The notes: a model not told the origin generated them from the letters alone. Counted from the stretch's first letter, positions 34,409-42,776 are shown. The stretch: DNA of 45,096 nucleotides from Saccharopolyspora soli (GCF_022678645.1 NZ_JALBWV010000065.1:1-45096); one strand, 5' to 3'. Program-made: numbers and translations.

Positions 34409-34494
34409 GTCCGAGTGGCGGAATGGCAGACGCGCTAGCTTGAGGTGCTAGTGCCCTATTAACGGGCGTGGGGGTTCAAGTCCCCCCTCGGACA
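34409..34494 (+). tRNA. tRNA-Leu (anticodon GAG)
   Basis: An 86-base class II tRNA. The acceptor stem pairs GTCCGAG with CTCGGAC, the anticodon arm is CTAGC-TTGAGGT-GCTAG with anticodon GAG, there is an extended variable arm, and the T arm is GGGGG-TTCAAGT-CCCCC. The CCA end is not encoded. An integrase operon begins 76 bases downstream, so this tRNA may be an integration site, but no second copy of its 3' end was seen inside the window. Confidence 0.95.
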
Positions 34495-34569
34495 CAAAAA
34501 TGTGGCATCCCTGCTACATCTCACGTGCCAGTGGTTGAAGGCACTCCAACACGCTGAATCAGCGCCCCC

Positions 34570-35076
34570 ATGGCTACCCCGCCGTCTGTGGTGGGGATGG
34601 TTCCCATGATCAAGCCGGTGGTTCCATCAACGACCCCCGTGCGGCAGGGCAACCAGTCGGTCACAGGTCGCTCCGGGGCCACTGGTGCCCGGCGAGCGCT
34701 CCCCTTGCCCGCAATCCCGGAACCACGCAGCCGTGACGCGGTCTACGGGCTGGCGGCTGTCGACAGCCGGGGCCGGGTTGCCGATCACGCAGTGCTGCGT
34801 GCCCTCGGCTGGACACCCGGCACACGGCTGGCCATCCGCGAGACCCATCACCTCCTGATCATCCAGACCGACTCCCACGGCGTGTTCCGTGTCACCAAGC
34901 AGGGGCACCTGCGGCTTCCCGCTCCGGTCCGGCACTGCTGCGACCTACGACCTGGGGACCGGGTCCTTCTGACCGCCGAACCCGCCAGGGGCGTCCTCGT
35001 CGTTCATCCGCCCGCTGTGCTGGATGACATGGTCGCGGACTGCCATTCCAGGCTGCTGGGCGGTGATCTCGCATGA
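34570..35076 (+). CDS. AbrB/MazE/SpoVT-like protein coupled to an integrase
   Basis: A 168-residue protein with a Pro/Thr-rich, probably disordered N-terminal 55 residues and then two swapped-hairpin-like segments: VYGLAAVDSRGRVADHAVLRALGWTPG and VFRVTKQGHLRLPAPVRHCCDLRPGDRVLL. The second matches the AbrB/SpoVT DNA-binding fold. In actinobacterial mobile elements such genes often precede a tyrosine integrase, as here, where the stop overlaps the integrase ATG (ATGA). It may be a recombination directionality factor or repressor (inference). The start is uncertain: an in-frame ATG lies 12 codons further in. Confidence 0.7.
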   Translation: MATPPSVVGMVPMIKPVVPSTTPVRQGNQSVTGRSGATGARRALPLPAIPEPRSRDAVYGLAAVDSRGRVADHAVLRALGWTPGTRLAIRETHHLLIIQTDSHGVFRVTKQGHLRLPAPVRHCCDLRPGDRVLLTAEPARGVLVVHPPAVLDDMVADCHSRLLGGDLA

Positions 35077-36155
35077 CTCCCCACCCCACAGGCCCGTCGA
35101 ACCCGTCTTCGGCTGATCTGGACGCAGCACGGCTGCTGCTGGCCCGCATGGGCGTGTCGGCCGAGGAGCTTCTCACCACGCCTGCGGACGGGCCGCCGGT
35201 GCCCACGTTCGCCGAATACATCCCGATCGTCTCGGCTGCGGTCACCGACGGCACCCGCCGCGTCTATGGCTCCTACTGGAACCGCATCCACGACCACTGG
35301 GGCCATCGACGTCTCGACGAACCCACCCCCTCGGAAATCAAGCAGCTCGTCGAGCACATCAAGACCCACGTCGTCGCCCGCCGCAACGCACGCGGCGGCC
35401 GCAGCGCCGGCGAACACCTCATCGCCGCCCTCCGATGCCTCTACCGCCACGCCGAAAACGACGCACTCATCACCCCTGCCAACAACCCCGCCAGCAAAGT
35501 CGACAAACCCCGCCGACTCCCCTCCACCCGCCAAGCCGTCGCCGACACCCGACTCGCCGAAATCAACCACATCGCCGCCACCACCGGCAACGACCCCGCA
35601 CTCGACACCCTCATCCTCCGACTCCACACCGAAACAGCCTGCCGCCGCGGCGGCGCCCTCGCCCTACGCCCCCAAGACCTCGACCCCACCCAATGCCTGA
35701 TCTTCCTCAGAGAAAAAGGCGAAACCGTCCGCTGGCAACCCGTCTCCCCCACCCTGATGACCCACCTGCAGCACCACGCCGAACAACGCGGCGCCCCACG
35801 CACCGGGCAGCTACTGCGCTACACCAACAGCCGACCGATCACCACCCGCCGCTACGACCACCTCTGGAACCGCATCGGCACCCGCCTCCCCTGGGCCGCC
35901 ACCCAACAAATCTCCACCCACTGGCTCCGCCACACCACCCTCACCTGGGTCGAACGCAACTTCGGCTACGCCATCGCCCGCGCGTACGCTGGCCACACCG
36001 AAAGCAGTAGTGGCGACGCTGGAACCACCACCACCTACATCCGCGCCACCATCGAAGAAATCGCCACCGCACTCGCGGCCCTCACCAGCGAATCACACCC
36101 ACTCGCTCAACCAGACCACACCGCGGCCCACAAAATTAATTTCAATAAACGCTGA
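35073..36155 (+). CDS. Tyrosine recombinase (integrase) of an integrated element
   Basis: A complete 360-residue tyrosine recombinase: core-binding domain about 45-150; catalytic R192 (TACRRGGALAL), K215 (REKGETV), H283 and R286 (HWLRHTT), H308 (AGHTES) and nucleophile Y322 (TTYIRA). Codon use is unusually rich in C, with long C-rich tracts unlike the flanking core genes. It is translationally coupled to the AbrB-like gene and lies next to tRNA-Leu, the classical arrangement of an integrative element. No other conjugation or phage genes are visible in the island, so the element is probably decayed. Confidence 0.87.
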   Translation: MTPHPTGPSNPSSADLDAARLLLARMGVSAEELLTTPADGPPVPTFAEYIPIVSAAVTDGTRRVYGSYWNRIHDHWGHRRLDEPTPSEIKQLVEHIKTHVVARRNARGGRSAGEHLIAALRCLYRHAENDALITPANNPASKVDKPRRLPSTRQAVADTRLAEINHIAATTGNDPALDTLILRLHTETACRRGGALALRPQDLDPTQCLIFLREKGETVRWQPVSPTLMTHLQHHAEQRGAPRTGQLLRYTNSRPITTRRYDHLWNRIGTRLPWAATQQISTHWLRHTTLTWVERNFGYAIARAYAGHTESSSGDAGTTTTYIRATIEEIATALAALTSESHPLAQPDHTAAHKINFNKR

Positions 36156-36242
36156 ACGCATCCTTGATGCTGAATCCACATGCGACAATAACCAGAGAAG
36201 CCATAGGCCAGGCGGCCCTACCAATGGTTCGTCAGCGGTGGG

Positions 36243-36775
36243 TCATCCGGTTGTCGGGTTCAGCGGAAACTCCGGGATGTCTGACCAGTTCAGGGATTCG
36301 CCCAGGTGAGCCGCCACGACATCGGCGATGTGCTGAGCGCCAGCGATGTAGATGCGGGCACACGTGATCGCTCCGGCCAGCACCAACGAGTACTTCCCGT
36401 TCTGGGCTTGGCGAAGGACAGACGACGCTGGAGGCGCGTCCTTGCGAACCGGCCCTGGCCACACCTCACTACGCCAACCACTTGCAAGACCGTGCGCCAG
36501 ACAGTGACGCACCTGCATCCACCCTTTCGCATCACGTCGTGCTTGATCCCAGGTCGACGAGTGCTCAGCGAAGAACGTCGTCTTTTCCGGTGGCTGCGGG
36601 AGCCAGACGTCAACCTTGAAGTCGCGCCCAACCTGGCCTTTGAGGTTCGGGAACTCCCGGTGCACCAGCGCCTCGAACTCCGCAAGGTCCGGTTCGAGAG
36701 GTTCACTTTCTTGACGATCTGCGCAAAGCTCTGCCCCTGCCGATAGAGCACCGTGGCGAAGAAATCCTCGACAAA
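36243..36775 (-). pseudogene. 5'-truncated HEPN-like gene, cut by an insertion sequence
   Basis: An open frame without a plausible start runs from the IS boundary at 36775 to a stop at 36243. Its coding-like part (EPDLAEFEALVHREFPNL onward) continues upstream of any start codon, so the 5' end has been lost. It contains RHCLAH, an R-x4-H motif of the HEPN RNase kind, set in a helical, Ala/Trp-rich sequence (WDQARRDAKGWMQVRHCLAHG) and followed by ASSVLRQAQNGKYSLVLAGAI. HEPN assignment is by motif only. The missing 5' part was not found beyond the other end of the IS. Confidence 0.55.
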
Positions 36776-36791
36776 GCTCTTAGCTTGCGTT

Positions 36792-38171
36792 TTAAGGTTT
36801 TTGTTGGGTTGTTTTGATTGCTGGGTGGCGTGGTGCTGGGCCTGTGCTGCTGCCTGGGGGGCGTCCTGGGCCTGGTCGGCTGGGTTTTGGTGGTCTGGTG
36901 ATCACTGGCAGGTGGGTGTGGGTGCGTCGAAATCCCCGGCGGATTCGGGTGGGCGTGAGTGTGTGTGGCTCGCGGGGCTTTTCCCAGGGCAGGCGCTGGT
37001 CGGTGACCAGGGTACGGGCCAGGCGTAGCTGGGTGAGGGCCACCACGATCAGCCAGGTCCATCGGTCGGCTTGTTCGGGCAGTCGGACGCCCGGTGTGGT
37101 CCAGCCCAGGGTGTTCTTGGCGAATCGCAGGGTGTGCTCGATGTCGAATCGCCGGAGGTAAGCCCGCCACACCAGGTCCAGGTCGGGGGTATGGGGCCCG
37201 GAGTGCCACAGCCAGAGGGTGGTGGCGTTGGTGCGGGTCGAGGGCTTGGGTAACCGTTGTACGTCGACGCGGATGACCGTGCCTTCCACGATCGGTGGCC
37301 GGTGCATGCCAGCCCAGTGGCCCCGACAGCCGAGTTTAGGGTGCAGCCGCGACCATCCGCGCACTCTCACCTGGCCGTATCTGTTGTCGGTGATGGTCAA
37401 CTGCTGGTCAGGCGTGCCCCAGGTGGCGGGATCCTTGCAGGCGAATCGCTGGCCGTGGCGGGGCGGACGGCCTGGCTTACCATCGGCCCGCACGGCCGGG
37501 GCCGGACCGTGGAATACCCGGTCATTTTTGATCCGTACCAGCACCTGGGCCCGGTCGCCGCGTAGCTCCCAGGACAAGGCGATGGGGTCGTAACCTGCGT
37601 CGAAGACGAACACCGGGAACCCACCGGTGTCCTGGAGTCGGCCCAGCAGGGTGCGGATTTGGGTGACCGTGACCGCCACTGTGCTCTGGCCGGGGCGGAT
37701 ACGCTGGGCGTCCATCGGCGCAGTCCAGGAGTTCGCCGCGTGGTTCAACTGGCAGATCCACTGATATGACCAACCCGCCACGATCGGCTGTCCCGCCGAG
37801 TGCTTCGAGGGATGGTAGTAGAAACCCCGCTGTGGTGAGGTTTCCGCATCGCAACGCTCCACAGTGGAAGCGTCTACCGCGAAAACCAGCGGCCAGTCCG
37901 CCGGGCGGTGTGCTGCCAGCACAGCGCGCAGTGCGTCCTCATCGATACGCCTCCGAGCCAATGCCTCATACAAGCTGCCGTGCCCGCGCCGGAATTCCGG
38001 CTCCAGGCACAACCGCACCAGAGACGACACCGGCCCCTCGGCGCACAGCACAGCATCCGCCAGCTCGAACAACGCATCCGAACGCGTAACCAGACACCGG
38101 TAAAACTCCCGCCGGAACCCCGACAGCTCCCCGCACCCGTTGACCCGGTCGGCATCGTGCACACTACTCAC
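36792..38171 (-). CDS. DDE transposase (IS4/IS701-like)
   Basis: A 459-residue intact transposase. Likely DDE residues are in FAVDASTVERCD, VFVFDAGYDP and RRFDIEHTLRFAKNTLGW. The C-terminal 50 residues are Pro/Arg-rich and overlap the left inverted repeat. The family is close to actinobacterial DDE transposases of the IS4/IS701 kind, not further resolved. The GTG start at 38171 has AAGGG five bases upstream, and both are buried in a long hairpin (38171-38231). Confidence 0.87.
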   Translation of the reverse strand: MSSVHDADRVNGCGELSGFRREFYRCLVTRSDALFELADAVLCAEGPVSSLVRLCLEPEFRRGHGSLYEALARRRIDEDALRAVLAAHRPADWPLVFAVDASTVERCDAETSPQRGFYYHPSKHSAGQPIVAGWSYQWICQLNHAANSWTAPMDAQRIRPGQSTVAVTVTQIRTLLGRLQDTGGFPVFVFDAGYDPIALSWELRGDRAQVLVRIKNDRVFHGPAPAVRADGKPGRPPRHGQRFACKDPATWGTPDQQLTITDNRYGQVRVRGWSRLHPKLGCRGHWAGMHRPPIVEGTVIRVDVQRLPKPSTRTNATTLWLWHSGPHTPDLDLVWRAYLRRFDIEHTLRFAKNTLGWTTPGVRLPEQADRWTWLIVVALTQLRLARTLVTDQRLPWEKPREPHTLTPTRIRRGFRRTHTHLPVITRPPKPSRPGPGRPPGSSTGPAPRHPAIKTTQQKP

Positions 38172-38231
38172 AGCAGCCCTTGTGTTGATCTTCTTCCATC
38201 AGCAAGAAGCATGATCAACCAAGGGCTGCTG
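38171..38231 (-). promoter_or_regulatory. Leader hairpin sequestering the transposase ribosome-binding site
   Basis: On the transposase mRNA, CAGCAGCCCTT and TTGATC pair with GATCAA and AAGGGCTGCTG, with a further CTTCTT/AAGAAG inner stem. The 3' arm holds the AAGGG site and abuts the GTG start. Read-through transcripts from outside would fold and block translation, while a promoter inside the 5' arm would escape, as in IS10-type protection. The mechanism is inferred. Confidence 0.6.
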
Positions 38232-38364
38232 CCATGAACAACCAGGCACCAAACACCAACCCCACACCTTAAAACGCAAGCTAAGAGCGGTCATGGCGAC
38301 GGCACGAGGACGCCGCCGTGCCACAGCGCAGACGGACAGGGTTTTGTGTGCGCTGCGGTTTGTG

Positions 38365-38967
38365 TCAGGGCTGCTCGGTGATGTTCAACGAGGCGAGCGT
38401 GTTCTCCCGGTCGCGGATGTAGGCGAGGTCGGTGACCACCGCGGGGCGGAACCAGTTCAGGACAGCGGCCAGCGCATCCCGTTCAGGACGATTCACCGGG
38501 ATCTGCCGGGTAACGAGGCTTGCCGACAGCTCGTTGATCAGCATCGCCCATTCACCGACACGGCTCAGTGTCCGATACTCCTCCACCCGGTCAGACGGGA
38601 GGCGATCGGCCAACTGCTCTAGGAGGGCCTGCGAATCCGTACTGAGCTTGCGCAGATCATCATGAGTGATGACCCGTGGCTGATCGGAGACCTGGATCGC
38701 AGCAAGTGTCTGGTCACGGTTGCGGACGTAGTCGTTATCGCCGGCGTCGGGGCAGGCCGCGTCGAGCAGCTGGGCCAGTGTTTCCTTTTCGGCCGGTGTC
38801 ACTTCGGTGCGGCGACTGACCAGCATCTTGCAGATTTCGTTGAGCAGCGACACCGACTCGCCGGCTTCGCCCAGAGCGCGGTAGGAGGCCAACCGACGCT
38901 GCGGGAGCCGGTCGGCGAGCTGCTCCAGCAACTCCCGCACCGCCTCGTTCAGTTTGGCTGCCTGCAT
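38365..38967 (-). CDS. Immunity protein, two tandem MafI-like helical domains
   Basis: A 200-residue, all-helical, acidic protein made of two copies of one ~90-residue domain (about 11-95 and 113-200). Both copies have LLEQLADRLP, then a Y-R-L/T-G/V-E helix, an LLNE or LINE segment with LVSR or LVTR, and finish YVRNRDQTLA or YIRDRENTLA. It lies just after an EndoU-family toxin, where an immunity gene is expected; MafI-type immunity proteins go with such nucleases. The ATG at 38967 has GGAG 11 bases upstream; a GTG at 38988, five bases after the toxin stop, is the alternative. Confidence 0.68.
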   Translation of the reverse strand: MQAAKLNEAVRELLEQLADRLPQRRLASYRALGEAGESVSLLNEICKMLVSRRTEVTPAEKETLAQLLDAACPDAGDNDYVRNRDQTLAAIQVSDQPRVITHDDLRKLSTDSQALLEQLADRLPSDRVEEYRTLSRVGEWAMLINELSASLVTRQIPVNRPERDALAAVLNWFRPAVVTDLAYIRDRENTLASLNITEQP

Positions 38968-38993
38968 GGTCGTTGTGTCTCCGCTCACTCGCT

Positions 38994-40277
38994 TCAGGGT
39001 ACCGGGTGCGGGTTGCCGAACTCGTCGTTCTGAACGACGCCCTCCCCGCGCACCGGGTAGCCGGTTTTGACCTGTCCCTCTGGGGTCACGTAGCCCTCGA
39101 TCTCCACGCCGTCCCTGGTTCCGCTGAACCTGTAGTTCCCGCTGTCCGAGAGCACTGGCGGGCTGTCCGGGTTCTTCGCGACCCCCTCGACAGCCTCGAT
39201 GATCTGGGAGTCGTCCCAAGACTCGGGGAACTCGGTCTTGTTCGGGATTCCTGTGCCGTAGAAGTGACCACCGGTTCCATCGGCGCCGCCATCAAGGATG
39301 TGGATCTGATCAATCTCCGGGGTATGGATGTCGGCCGGGTTCGGCGTGTCCCCGACGACCTGGTCCCAGGCCGTGGCCTCAGTGGACTGCGTCGGCAGAT
39401 CGTTACTGTTGTCGGTGTCGATGGGCTCGATCGCGTCATCGCCTGCCGCTTCGGTGGCCATGCCCGCGATCGAGGCCCCCACCATGCCGACTCCGGTCGC
39501 AACACCAGCCGCGGAGGCGACACCAAGCGGACCTCCGGCCACGACGCCGACTCCGCTGGCATCCAGCACCCCACTGGCAGCCACACCAGCAGCGCTGACG
39601 GCCGTGAGCGCCGCCCCACCCACAGCGCCGAGGATCATTTCAGGATGGTTGACCGCGGCATTGCCCGCCGAGGCCAGAGCATTCAGCGCGTGGGCACCGG
39701 CGGTACCGACCGCGCTCGCCGCCTGCTCCAGCCACGTGGGTTCCTCCGGTGCCCGGTCGCGGGCCTTGCCCACGGCATCGGCTGCGACCTCGCCCGCGGT
39801 AGCCAACTGGGCCCGAGCGCGGTCGAGCATGTCTCGGGCGGTTTGTCGCGTGGCCTCACCAGGATCAGCAAAGGGAACCACCGCAGTGCCGGGCGGCGCG
39901 TGCTGCACGGCCTTGTCGTGCTCGGCGGCAGCGTGGCGGGTAGCGGCTTGCCCCTCGTCCCACAGCCGGATCGCCTCAGTGGCCTGGCCCTGAGCCCACG
40001 TCATTGTCGAGATGTAGGTCTCCAGCGCCTTGCTCGCCGCGTGGAAACAATCGCCGGCCTCCAGCCACCTGGCCGGCTCACCATCGAAAGCGTCACGGAA
40101 CTGGTCGGCTGCTTCTCCGCTCCAACCCTCCTCGGTGTCAATGCGTTGAAGTCCCGCCCCGGCCTCGTGCAGAAGATCGCCGTAGATCGTCATCGACCAG
40201 ACGGTCGTACGGATGCTGTCGGTGTTTCCCGGTATCAGGGCCTTCGGGTCGCCGCTCTCACCGAGCTCGGCCATCAC
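38994..40277 (-). CDS. Type VII-type polymorphic toxin with C-terminal EndoU RNase domain
   Basis: A 427-residue toxin. The N-terminal 180 residues are a helical WXG-like/T7SS-signal module (W52-S-G54 in EGWSGEAADQF). An Ala/Gly-rich hydrophobic middle (about 205-290) may help membrane entry. The C-terminal ~100 residues match the bacterial EndoU nuclease: IHILDGG (H326), GGHFYGTG (H338), NKTEFPESW (K347) and a late TGYP, giving the His-His-Lys catalytic set. EndoU domains cleave RNA in rival cells. The start overlaps the stop of the EspC-like gene, and the immunity gene follows. The GTG at 40277 and ATG at 40274 are adjacent possible starts. Confidence 0.8.
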   Translation of the reverse strand: MMAELGESGDPKALIPGNTDSIRTTVWSMTIYGDLLHEAGAGLQRIDTEEGWSGEAADQFRDAFDGEPARWLEAGDCFHAASKALETYISTMTWAQGQATEAIRLWDEGQAATRHAAAEHDKAVQHAPPGTAVVPFADPGEATRQTARDMLDRARAQLATAGEVAADAVGKARDRAPEEPTWLEQAASAVGTAGAHALNALASAGNAAVNHPEMILGAVGGAALTAVSAAGVAASGVLDASGVGVVAGGPLGVASAAGVATGVGMVGASIAGMATEAAGDDAIEPIDTDNSNDLPTQSTEATAWDQVVGDTPNPADIHTPEIDQIHILDGGADGTGGHFYGTGIPNKTEFPESWDDSQIIEAVEGVAKNPDSPPVLSDSGNYRFSGTRDGVEIEGYVTPEGQVKTGYPVRGEGVVQNDEFGNPHPVP

Positions 40278-40597
40278 CGGACCGCCGGATCATCGCCACT
40301 GCCCTGCAGGATCTCATCAAAACGGTCCCGCGCACCCTGATCTAACGCCTCGTAGGACGTGACGCACTCGGCGAGCCGCCCGGAAATCTCCTGGGCATCT
40401 TTGGCGAGATTCTCCACCCCCAGCGACCAGCGAGTGCAGAAGTCCTCGACCGTGTCGGCGAGCCGACCATGGCCCATCGCCGCCTTGTCGCAGTCGATGT
40501 CACTGACCTTGCGGCGGCTCACCTGTTCCAACGTCCCAGCCACCCCGTCCGCCGCGTCTTTCAACGCCGCGAGATCAACGCGGAATCCCTCCGCCAC
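40274..40597 (-). CDS. EspC/WXG100-like type VII secretion partner
   Basis: A 107-residue helical protein: FRVDLAALKDAADGVAGTLEQV, then MGHGRLADTVEDFCTRWSLGVENL and a C-terminal ECVTSYEALDQGARDRF. The helix-turn-helix with W and the Y-x3-D-like tail (YEALD) fit the EspC/DUF2580 family of type VII substrates and chaperone-like partners. The stop overlaps the toxin start, so they are probably made and exported together. GTG at 40597 follows GGAGG at ten bases. No ESX core genes lie in the window, so a secretion system elsewhere is assumed. Confidence 0.75.
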   Translation of the reverse strand: MAEGFRVDLAALKDAADGVAGTLEQVSRRKVSDIDCDKAAMGHGRLADTVEDFCTRWSLGVENLAKDAQEISGRLAECVTSYEALDQGARDRFDEILQGSGDDPAVR

Positions 40598-40962
40598 AGG
40601 CCCCGATCCTCCCCGGAATCGTTCAATCCGACCGCCCCACAGGCTAAACACCGGCGGCCACCCCCGGACCGGTTCCCTTCTACATCGCCCAATTGGATCA
40701 AGACACACAAGGACGCTCATGACTCGCTTTCCAGGTACGCCAGCCTGCTCGTCGGACGCCGACGGTGACGGTGACGGTGACGCGGCGATGATCGGAGGAC
40801 GGCCGGTCCGGGCCGCGTTGTGGGGGTACGCGGTAGTCGGCGTGGTGAGGAACGATACCGAAGGCGACCTGCCGAAAACCTGATCGCTGCATAGCATCGT
40901 GAACTCGTACCTGCCTCTGTTGGGAGCAACGCGATGACCGAGCGGGCTGACCGGAGAGATCC
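40598..40962. other. Interval with possible 54-aa ORF and short tandem repeat
   Basis: No secure gene. A plus-strand frame at 40719-40883 could encode 54 residues and includes a 6-base GACGGT tandem (about 40760-40780, giving Asp-Gly repeats) followed by GRPVRAALWGYAVVGVVRN. It has only a weak GGA site and no neighbour to explain it. It may be the tail of a lost gene. The promoter of the type VII operon must also lie here. Confidence 0.3.
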
Positions 40963-41351
40963 GTGGCCTTTCCGCACCTCGTCCTCCGCACACCGCGACT
41001 GGAACTCGGCCCTATGACGACGAAGGACTGCTCGAACTCGCCGAAGTCGCCATCGCGGCAGTGCACCCGCCGGACGGGCTGCCCTTGGGCAGGCCGTGGC
41101 GCGACGAGTCGACCGAGGACATCGCCCGGGGCTTGGTACAAGCGCTCTGGCGTGATCGCGCGAACCTCAGCCCCGCGAACTGGTCGCTGAACTTCCTCAT
41201 CCGCCGAGACGGCCAAGTGATCGGATTCCAAGGCATCTCCGCTGACCAGTTCGCGATCAAGCCCGGGGTCACGACCGCGTCGTGGCTTGGACCCGTTGAC
41301 CGGACTACGGGGCGACACGCCGGGGCGGTCGGTGCTGCGGTTGGTGGTTGA
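40963..41351 (+). pseudogene. GNAT acetyltransferase, N-terminal part (frameshifted, split)
   Basis: The start LVLRTPRLEL is the usual beginning of a GNAT N-acetyltransferase. A net loss of one base near 41012 then moves the reading frame; the next frame continues DDEGLLELAEVAIAAVHPPDG, LIRRDGQVIGFQGIS and TTASWLG. After WLG (about 41289) similarity ends abruptly, before the acetyl-CoA-binding loop. That loop is found at 43844. The gene is therefore both frameshifted and interrupted. The GTG at 40963 has GGAGAG before it. Confidence 0.75.
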
Positions 41352-41390
41352 TCGGTAGAAGTCACGCGATCTATCCCGATAGGAGGTTGT

Positions 41391-42376
41391 GTGAGTTCGC
41401 TGGATGAGGTCGAGCGGGACATCCCCCGGATCGTGCTACCCCGATGGGGCCAGGTGACCACAGTGGATGACCCAGTGCCCTGGCAGGTCATCGACCACGC
41501 CGGAACACCAGTGGAACCGATCCAATGGTTCTTCCGCGATTTCGTGGCTCGTGGACACTCGACGTCGAACCTGCACAGCTACGGCTATGACCTGCTGCGC
41601 TGGTGGCGCTGGCTGCGCGCCATTGAGGTGGACTGGGACAAGGCGACCTCGGCGGAAATCCGTGATTATGTCCTGTGGCTGCGGCAGACACAGAAGCCGC
41701 GAAATCATGCCCGGACCCGGTCGGCAGCTATAGCGGGTCAGGTGAACCCGGTGACCCGCAAGCAGAACTCGGCGATACCTATGAGGCTCGGACGGTGCGG
41801 CATTCGAATGCGGTGCTGCGCAGCTTCTACGAGTATTGGATCGACCGCGGCGAGGGTCCGCTGGTCAATCCGGTCGCCTTGGGCCGGGCCGGTCGTCGAC
41901 CGAATGCGCATCACAACCCGTTGGGGCCGTTCCGGCCGGAGAGCCGGATCCGCTACAACCCGAAACTGTCCAAACCGAAACCCCGGGCGATGCCGAATGA
42001 GCGGTGGAACGACCTGTTCGCCTGCCTTCGGTCGAACCGGGATCGGGCCTGTTGGCGTTGGCCGTCAGCAATGGCGCTCGGGCCGCCGAGCTGCTGGGCA
42101 TGCGTGGCGTTGACGTCGACTGGGGTGAACAGCTGATCCGGGTCTGCCGGAAGGGAAGTGGTGCTACGCAGTGGCTTCCGGCCAGCCCGGAAGCGTTCGT
42201 GTGGCTTCGCCTCTACCTCGCCGATCTGGGCGCACCGTTGGAGCCGAACGACCCGGTGTGGTGGACCCTGCGTCGCCGCGATCACGGGCACGGGTTGCGG
42301 CGGCAGCCGATGAACTACGAAGCGCTGCGGGCGGTGTTTTGACGGGTCAACGCCCTGCTGGGCACCAGGACGAACG
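41391..42376 (+). pseudogene. Tyrosine integrase remnant with frameshifts and a nonsense codon
   Basis: Three stretches in three frames make one integrase: 41391 to about 41768 (RDFVARGHSTSNLHSYGYDLLRWW), then to about 42045 (ARTVRHSNAVLRSFYEYW), then 42046 on (LLALAVSNGARAAELLGMRG, with the catalytic-type arginine, and CRKGSGATQWLPASPEA). Each change fits a one-base loss. A TGA at 42340-42342 interrupts AVF-RVNALLGT, and the HxxR...Y part is deleted. The protein cannot be active. Confidence 0.78.
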
Positions 42377-42533
42377 TATCCAGGAAGCCAAGATCAACGG
42401 CTGGTCCGGCGAAATCGAGGGCTTGAACGTCAGTTTGGAAGCGGCAAGCCGCAAGTTGGTCAGCCTCGACCGGATGCGCGACCGGCAACCCACCGGCCCG
42501 GTCAACCTCGGCATACCGATCATCACCACCTGA
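42369..42533 (+). pseudogene. C-terminal recombinase fragment
   Basis: About 54 codons reading DERIQEAKINGWSGEIEG...NLGIP, a tail I associate with actinobacterial site-specific recombinases. It is in a different frame from the integrase remnant just upstream, and probably its own C-terminus after an internal deletion. There is no start codon of its own. Confidence 0.45.
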
Positions 42534-42545
42534 TCACCGGGCTCG

Positions 42546-42776
42546 CTACGGCCGGTCGAACCTAGCGGTGAAGGCGGCGGCGTCGCCGCCTTCACCGCAG
42601 CCGAAACAATGGAAGGTGCCGTGGCTCGGTCGCACCCGGAACATCGACGATCCACAGAACGGACATGCCCCGCGCAACTGACCAGCACCATGCTGTCGCA
42701 GCACGACGTGCTGGCTCACCGCCTCGACGATGTCGTCCGGATCGGGTTGCTGGCCAGCTGCGATCGCCACCGACAT
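42546..42776 (-). CDS. Small CHC2 (DnaG-type) zinc-finger protein
   Basis: A 76-residue protein with a full CHC2 primase-type zinc ribbon: CPFCGSSMFRVRPSHGTFHCFGCGEGGDA, i.e. C38, C41, C57 and C60 with H56. In DnaG this module recognises the template, but no polymerase (TOPRIM) domain follows here. Free-standing CHC2 proteins occur in actinobacterial mobile elements. It lies in the DNA that splits the GNAT gene, divergent from the HEPN-type gene by 91 bases. ATG at 42776 is preceded by only a weak G-rich site. Confidence 0.72.
   Translation of the reverse strand: MSVAIAAGQQPDPDDIVEAVSQHVVLRQHGAGQLRGACPFCGSSMFRVRPSHGTFHCFGCGEGGDAAAFTARFDRP

Larger units (their letters stand above)
36776..38288. 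mobile_element. Complete insertion sequence with 23-bp terminal inverted repeats
   Basis: The ends are perfect 23-bp inverted repeats: 36776-36798 starts GCTCTTAGCTTGCG and 38266-38288 is its exact complement. One transposase fills the interior. No target duplication is visible (left flank GACAAA, right flank GGTCAT), so the flank may have rearranged after insertion or the true ends may be slightly shorter. The left end interrupts the HEPN-like gene. Confidence 0.88.

Noticed and set aside
36290..36751. A 153-codon minus-strand frame beginning LYRQGQSFAQIVKKVNLSNR
   Set aside because: Its first 20 residues look plausible, but the rest is Arg/Ser-rich; the neighbouring frame carries the coding-like HEPN fragment.
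36770..38294. Target-site duplication flanking the complete IS
   Set aside because: The flanks GACAAA and GGTCAT do not match; only the inverted repeats are certain.
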